In this document: positions 21,301 through 24,976 of the stretch, piece after piece
Layout of the letters: each line of letters begins with the position of its first letter
How positions within the stretch are numbered: position 1 is the first letter of the stretch
The notes under the pieces: generated by a model
Told to the model about the DNA's origin: nothing
The model's input: the letters and a program-made list of their open reading frames with translations, nothing else
The model's database searches: none
Assembly (NCBI RefSeq): GCF_000611645.1
Contig: NW_014013366.1
Location: 1-24,976 of the forward strand
DNA from: Monoraphidium neglectum
Lineage: Eukaryota; Chlorophyta; Chlorophyceae; Sphaeropleales; Selenastraceae
Direction: 5' to 3'
Length of the DNA stretch: 24,976 nt
Position numbers and translations under genes: made by a program

Positions 21301-21652
21301 GCGCAATCCGGGGAGCCCGAGTAGCTCCCGGGCAGCGCGGCCGCTTTAGCGGGTGCGGGGGGCGGCCTAATCCTGGGGCTCGCGCACCATGGCGCGCGCA
21401 TTCAGCGTAGGTCTCTGGCGGCGACAGGATGAGGGGCCTGCCGCGTGGCTCGGAGGTTGGTGGCGGGTGCGCCCTAAAGCCGCCGAGGCCGTGGCTGTGT
21501 CCGAGGCCGTTGCAGGGGGAGTGGCCGTTGCAGCCGCCGTGGTGCGGCTGCGGGAAGTCGAGGGGAAGCTGTGCCTCGGGGTCCTTGGAGAAGGCGGCCG
21601 CCGCGGCTGCGGCGTCGCACGAAGCTTTTAGCGAGTAGGCGTGCTTCGACAT
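18340..21652 (-). CDS. Formate/nitrite transporter family channel FNT-3, eight exons, complete
   Basis: Exons on the minus strand: 21652-21388, 21041-20947, 20648-20564, 20311-20206, 19915-19795, 19419-19301, 19060-19011 and 18617-18340, giving 372 residues. It is a six-helix FNT/NAR1 channel like its neighbours. The 88-residue N-terminus is rich in Ala, His and Gly and ends in ILSPPETYAECARH. Then come GEEKARLGW, IGGNIGMDIL and FGAIGFPTG; FNT-1 and FNT-2 lack three residues in that last motif. The signature region CGGELFTSL carries T162 at the FocA Thr91 position. CNWLVCIA lies in helix 4, GCEHIVAD has pore H277 and D281, and TTLGNWFGG is in helix 6. It ends PQLRV. By these features it is the most canonical copy. 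An in-frame ATG at 21760 would add 36 residues; 21652 is preferred because MSKHAYSLK fits the length of the other N-termini. Substrate and membrane are unknown. Confidence 0.92.
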
Positions 21653-23195
21653 TGCGGCAGCTGCTGTTGTTGTGGCGCCGCCCTGCGCACAGATAGCGGT
21701 TGGGAACCTGAGGCAGGCCGCTTGCGGAAGGGCTGTATGCAGCAAACCATTTTGCTGCAAAGAGGAAGCGCTGGTCCACTAGATATGGGTGGAAACCAGT
21801 TTGTATATGTGCATGGGGCAAGTTCAGGGGAGGGGGAGGGTAGAGGGCGACTTGATGTATAATTGTGTGCATGCACTCGGCATTGCAGCCTTGATGGCCC
21901 AAAGCGGCCGGGCGACTCGCCTGCTGGCCGGGACCGTGGCTGCTCCCGCCCTCACTGCTGGTGCCAAAGGCATCAATCCTGGGAACAGCGGCAGCCTAGG
22001 AGTGGGGTGCAGCGCCCAAGGCGCTAGAGATGAGTGCGGCGGGAGCGCCACCCGGCAACGACGACTCGTTGGAGAGCAGCGCCGGGCGCTCTGACATTCC
22101 ACCATGTTGCACAGCAGCATGCAACCTGGACGCTACGCGCACCTGTTCCGAGCCAACGAGCCTGCTTTTTTGAGTCATCGCGTCGAGCCGAGCGGAGTCC
22201 GCTGCCCCGTGGACCACGTGCAGTCACGCGGGTCGCGAGTCCAGATTGAACGGATCGATGTCGCTAGTAAAACGCAGCAGCAGCAAAAGTGGCATCTACA
22301 ACCCACATCACTTTGCTGCACTTCCTTGTGGGGGGTTTGGGCACGCTCGCAGTGCGTGCTATGGGGTGCCGTGTGCTGTGGGTGTGCCGAGGAGCCGACA
22401 GTGGCCTTTGGAAACGAGGTAGTTGCGGAAGCGCTTGCAAGAACCGCTACGAGGCCACCGGCACGGACTGCACAGGCGGGTAGCAGAGGCTATTGCATTA
22501 CATACCGCGACGTACACCGCCGTCCCAGGCCACAGGCACTGGTGGAAGCCCGAGAGCCTGTGTTGCAATGTGCACTGACCAAGCCGGCCAAACCGCCGGG
22601 CCGCCATGAGCACGTTGAGCTCCTTCTCAAAGATTCACCAGCCAGTTACAGCACCACCAGCGCCGTGTGAGACCATGATATGCAGGGATTGGGACCTCGT
22701 TGATGGAGTCGAAAAAGAATCTTCACGGTCTTGGGTGGGGCAGGGCCGCGCCGCTGCCTTTGAAACCAGTGCATGCAACCACACCGACCAAGAATTCCAG
22801 GGAGCAGGGCAAACCCAGATCGCACTCATCTGGTTGGCGGCTCTGGAAACCCCTCGGAAGAAGTTATGCAACTCGCGTCCCTGTTTCCACGCACACTGCC
22901 CCCTGATGCGCTGCCGGCGCGCGAATGCAAGCAGCCCGCAAAACACGTGGCCAAACGCCGCTCGCAGGCGGCTCCGCGCGGCCGGGCTGCTTGAGCGAGG
23001 CAGGTGCCCTGCCCGCCGGCGCGGGCGCCCCCGTCGCCGCGCCTGGCGCAGCTGATCTGAGCTGCCTGTGCCGGCCACCAATGCGCAGTGCGATCCCCGC
23101 CCTCGCAGGGGCGACCTTTCCGACGGCCTGGCACCAGCAGCAGGAAGAAAGTATCCGCCCTGAAAATAACATCTTGACACCGAAAAGATGCACCC
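21653..23195. other. Spacer between FNT-3 (5' side) and the transglutaminase-like gene (3' side)
   Basis: It holds the FNT-3 promoter and leader, including the conserved two-block element at about 21920-22079, and the 3' untranslated region of the transglutaminase-like gene. TTACA at 22646-22650 (TGTAA on the minus strand) is 546 bases past the stop of that gene and is a candidate polyadenylation signal. A plus-strand open frame of 188 codons (22104-22670) has no recognisable family and no convincing codon signature, so it is not called. Confidence 0.5.
21920..22079 (-). promoter_or_regulatory. Conserved upstream element of FNT-3 (two-block)
   Basis: Block 1, GGGTGCAGCGCCCAAGGCG, lies at 22005-22023 and block 2, CGACTCGTTGGAGAGCAG, at 22062-22079, about 350-430 bases upstream of the FNT-3 ATG. 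Block 1 is identical to that of FNT-2. Toward the gene, to about 21920, the flank also aligns with the FNT-1 flank. A 33-codon open frame on the minus strand (21996-22097) spans both blocks and, like the one at FNT-2, ends near ALGAAP. Confidence 0.55.
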
Positions 23196-24724
23196 CTACT
23201 TGCCGCTCCGCACCGCCTGGATCCTGCGGTTGACCAGGGCGGATAGGAAGAAGAACGGCACCCGGAACTTCACGGTGCGAAGCAGCGCGAAGGGCGACCC
23301 GACCACGCGGGCCGTGAAGTCGTCCAGGTCTTGGACCTGTTTGCGGGCCCGGGCAGGGCGGGCAGGGTGGGCCAGGGCACGGTGGGTGGGGTGAGTTTGG
23401 GGTAGTATGAGGGTCGAGAGGGGCATGGGTAGGGGGTGAATAGGGTGGGTTTGTGGGGTGGGGACGCTTGTTTGGATGATGACTTCATGAGCCCTGGGTA
23501 TTGGGAAGACACGGGGTGTTGGCAGCTTCGGTTTCATGAGAGAGGACTCCCGCGTGCGGGAATGGTGGGTCTGTGGCGTGGATGGTTGAAACTGCCACAA
23601 ATGAGGGTCATTCAACTCTCAGTGGCGGGCGGCGGGGGTGGTGTTGGGTGGCCGATTGCTCTGGGTCAAATTGCGTCGCCTCGGCCATATCAAGACGCCA
23701 AATCACAAATTTGATTGATTGTCTTCATATCATATCGCCCTATGCTATTGCATCCAATAAACGAAATCGCTCTTCTCAGCTTGGCATCCAGCAGGCAGGC
23801 GGGCAACGCACGCTCCGCGGCGCGCCTGAGCCCAGCTGGCGGGAACCCACCACGCCGAAATCTGCGTCGCTCTGCGGCATGTCGCGGTGCACCCCTGCCT
23901 TGCCCTGGTGCCGCAGCTCCCCTGCCACTCGGTGGGCCTGCCGGCGGCGCGGCGGTTGTCAGGGCATGAGATGAAGTGCATGAGTATAGTCTGGCTACGC
24001 AAGTCAGGATGGGCCCGGCGGGGTTCGGGTCTGATTGACACTGCGCGGAGCACTAGACGACTGCTCTGGGGGTTATCAAAGCTGCACAAGCAAACAGGAT
24101 GTCGCATGCGTGGGGCGCCGCGGGGCAGAGGGAGCGTGGGGCTTGGCCGGCGCCCGCCAGCGCACCTCTTGCGCGCCGCGCGGCGCCTCTGCGGCAGCGC
24201 GGACCCCAACGTATTGACAGAAGGAGTCGGAGAGGCCGTCCCTGGGGGGCGCGGCGTCGGAAGTCGTGCGGTGGCTCATCAGGGAAGGCGCTCTGACGTG
24301 CCACAGTAGGGACGGCACGGCCTCGAGCGACCTCCAATCGCTCTGCAAAGAGCAGCACAGCAACAGATACTCGCCACAAGCCCCGCCGGCCGCGCAGTCC
24401 TCCCTCCTCCCCTGCGCGCGGTGCCCCCCTTGCCGTCGCACCTAGCACATCGAACTTCGAGATGCTCAAGAAACGCACTCATCCCACCCCGTGCGACCAC
24501 GCCCGCCACTCAAACCCCCCCCCTCAAAACACATGCGAGACCCCCGCTGCCGCACGAGGCCGGCGCCCACCAGTCGTTGACGCCCTTGGAGTGCACGCCG
24601 TAACCTTGGACCCAGCCCAGCTGTTTGATCTTGGACTGGGCGGCGGCGAACAGGGGTGCGTCCACCACATAAGAGTCCAGCTTGACCCACTGACTGTCCA
24701 GGAAAACCTCTGTGTAGGCATGGT
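23196..24724 (-). CDS. Transglutaminase-like domain protein, 3' part (5' end missing)
   Basis: Supported exons on the minus strand: 24724-24571, 24241-24211, 23937-23854 and 23336-23196 (stop), about 137 residues in consistent phase. The first carries HAYTEVFLDSQWVKLDSY, the His and Asp part of the Cys-His-Asp core of transglutaminase/protease-fold proteins; the Cys would be upstream, outside the seen exons. It continues GYGVHSKGVND, W (split codon), DGLSDSFCQY from a 31-base exon, then DADFG joined to VQDLDDFTARV and a basic, Phe-rich C-terminus. This order resembles bacterial and algal proteins annotated as transglutaminase-like, whose substrates are mostly unknown. The preceding exon must end in phase 1. 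A possible end of it is at 24952 (donor GTGCAT), but this is weak, so the gene probably continues past the window. The 31-base and 84-base exons are less certain than the other two. Confidence 0.65.
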
Positions 24725-24976
24725 CTGGTTTGGTGGCGGGGCGGCGAAGGGAGGGCTTCGGGGTCTCTGGCTGTGTGATGCTGCTGGGGTGGCGGCGTTT
24801 AATGGGGGAGATGCCGGCGCCAGTGGGAGCGCTGCTGTTTCGCCATGGCGTGGGGCCGGGTTCGCGTGTTTGTGGAGTGGGGTCGGCTTCGTCATGGTGG
24901 TGTTCGTCTGTGCATCAGAGTGTGAAGGTGGATGCGGCGCGCCAGATGCACGATGGAATCGTCGTGATCTTTTTTC
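24725..24976 (-). other. Probable intron or unresolved 5' continuation of the transglutaminase-like gene
   Basis: On the minus strand this runs into the acceptor at 24726-24725. The final 25 bases may be the end of an upstream exon, because a GT follows 24952 in a phase that would join to HAYTEV, but the encoded stub shows no family motif. No other GT occurs here, so the donor may lie outside the window. Confidence 0.3.

Noticed and set aside
22104..22670. 188-codon plus-strand frame upstream of FNT-3
   Set aside because: No recognisable domain, poor frame-specific codon signal, and other frames in this GC-rich region are just as open.

Overview
The window is nuclear DNA from a eukaryote, most likely a chlorophyte green alga (possibly trebouxiophyte or chlorophycean; the sequence does not decide). 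The genes are broken into many short exons by GT-AG introns of about 200-520 bases. Introns and spacers carry CA, GATA, GGT and GCT microsatellites. The recognisable proteins are a pyruvate formate-lyase activating enzyme with an organelle-type presequence and plant/algal NAR1-like formate/nitrite transporters (FNT). No bacterial operon features, rRNA, tRNA or intact transposon were recognised.

Layout from left to right. (1) 350-2777, plus strand: a complete five-exon gene for pyruvate formate-lyase activating enzyme (PFL-AE), 353 residues. (2) 2778-5967: spacer without a recognisable gene. (3) 5968-9299, 11747-15014 and 18340-21652, all minus strand: three complete tandem paralogous FNT genes (called FNT-1, FNT-2 and FNT-3 here) of 375, 353 and 372 residues. 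Each has eight exons with identical intron phases, and the six internal exons are identical in length except for one 9-base difference. The spacers between them are 2.4 and 3.3 kb. (4) 23196 to at least 24724, minus strand: the 3' part of a transglutaminase-like gene whose 5' part lies beyond or at the right edge.

Functional reading. PFL-AE makes the glycyl radical on pyruvate formate-lyase, which splits pyruvate into acetyl-CoA and formate. FNT channels move formate, nitrite or related anions across membranes. Having the activase next to three FNT genes is a linkage of formate production and transport reminiscent of bacterial focA-pfl loci, but here it is a convergent eukaryotic cluster with no pyruvate formate-lyase gene in view.

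The most informative signals are in the FNT array: a probable gene-conversion tract over exon 4 of FNT-1 and FNT-2, a 9-base in-frame difference in transmembrane segment 2, a Ser/Thr difference at a pore position, an Asn/Asp difference next to the pore histidine, loss of the ancestral stop codon in FNT-1, and a shared two-block element 0.3-0.4 kb upstream of the three start codons. Exon boundaries were worked out by hand from splice consensus, reading phase and comparison among the three paralogs. There is no transcript evidence.
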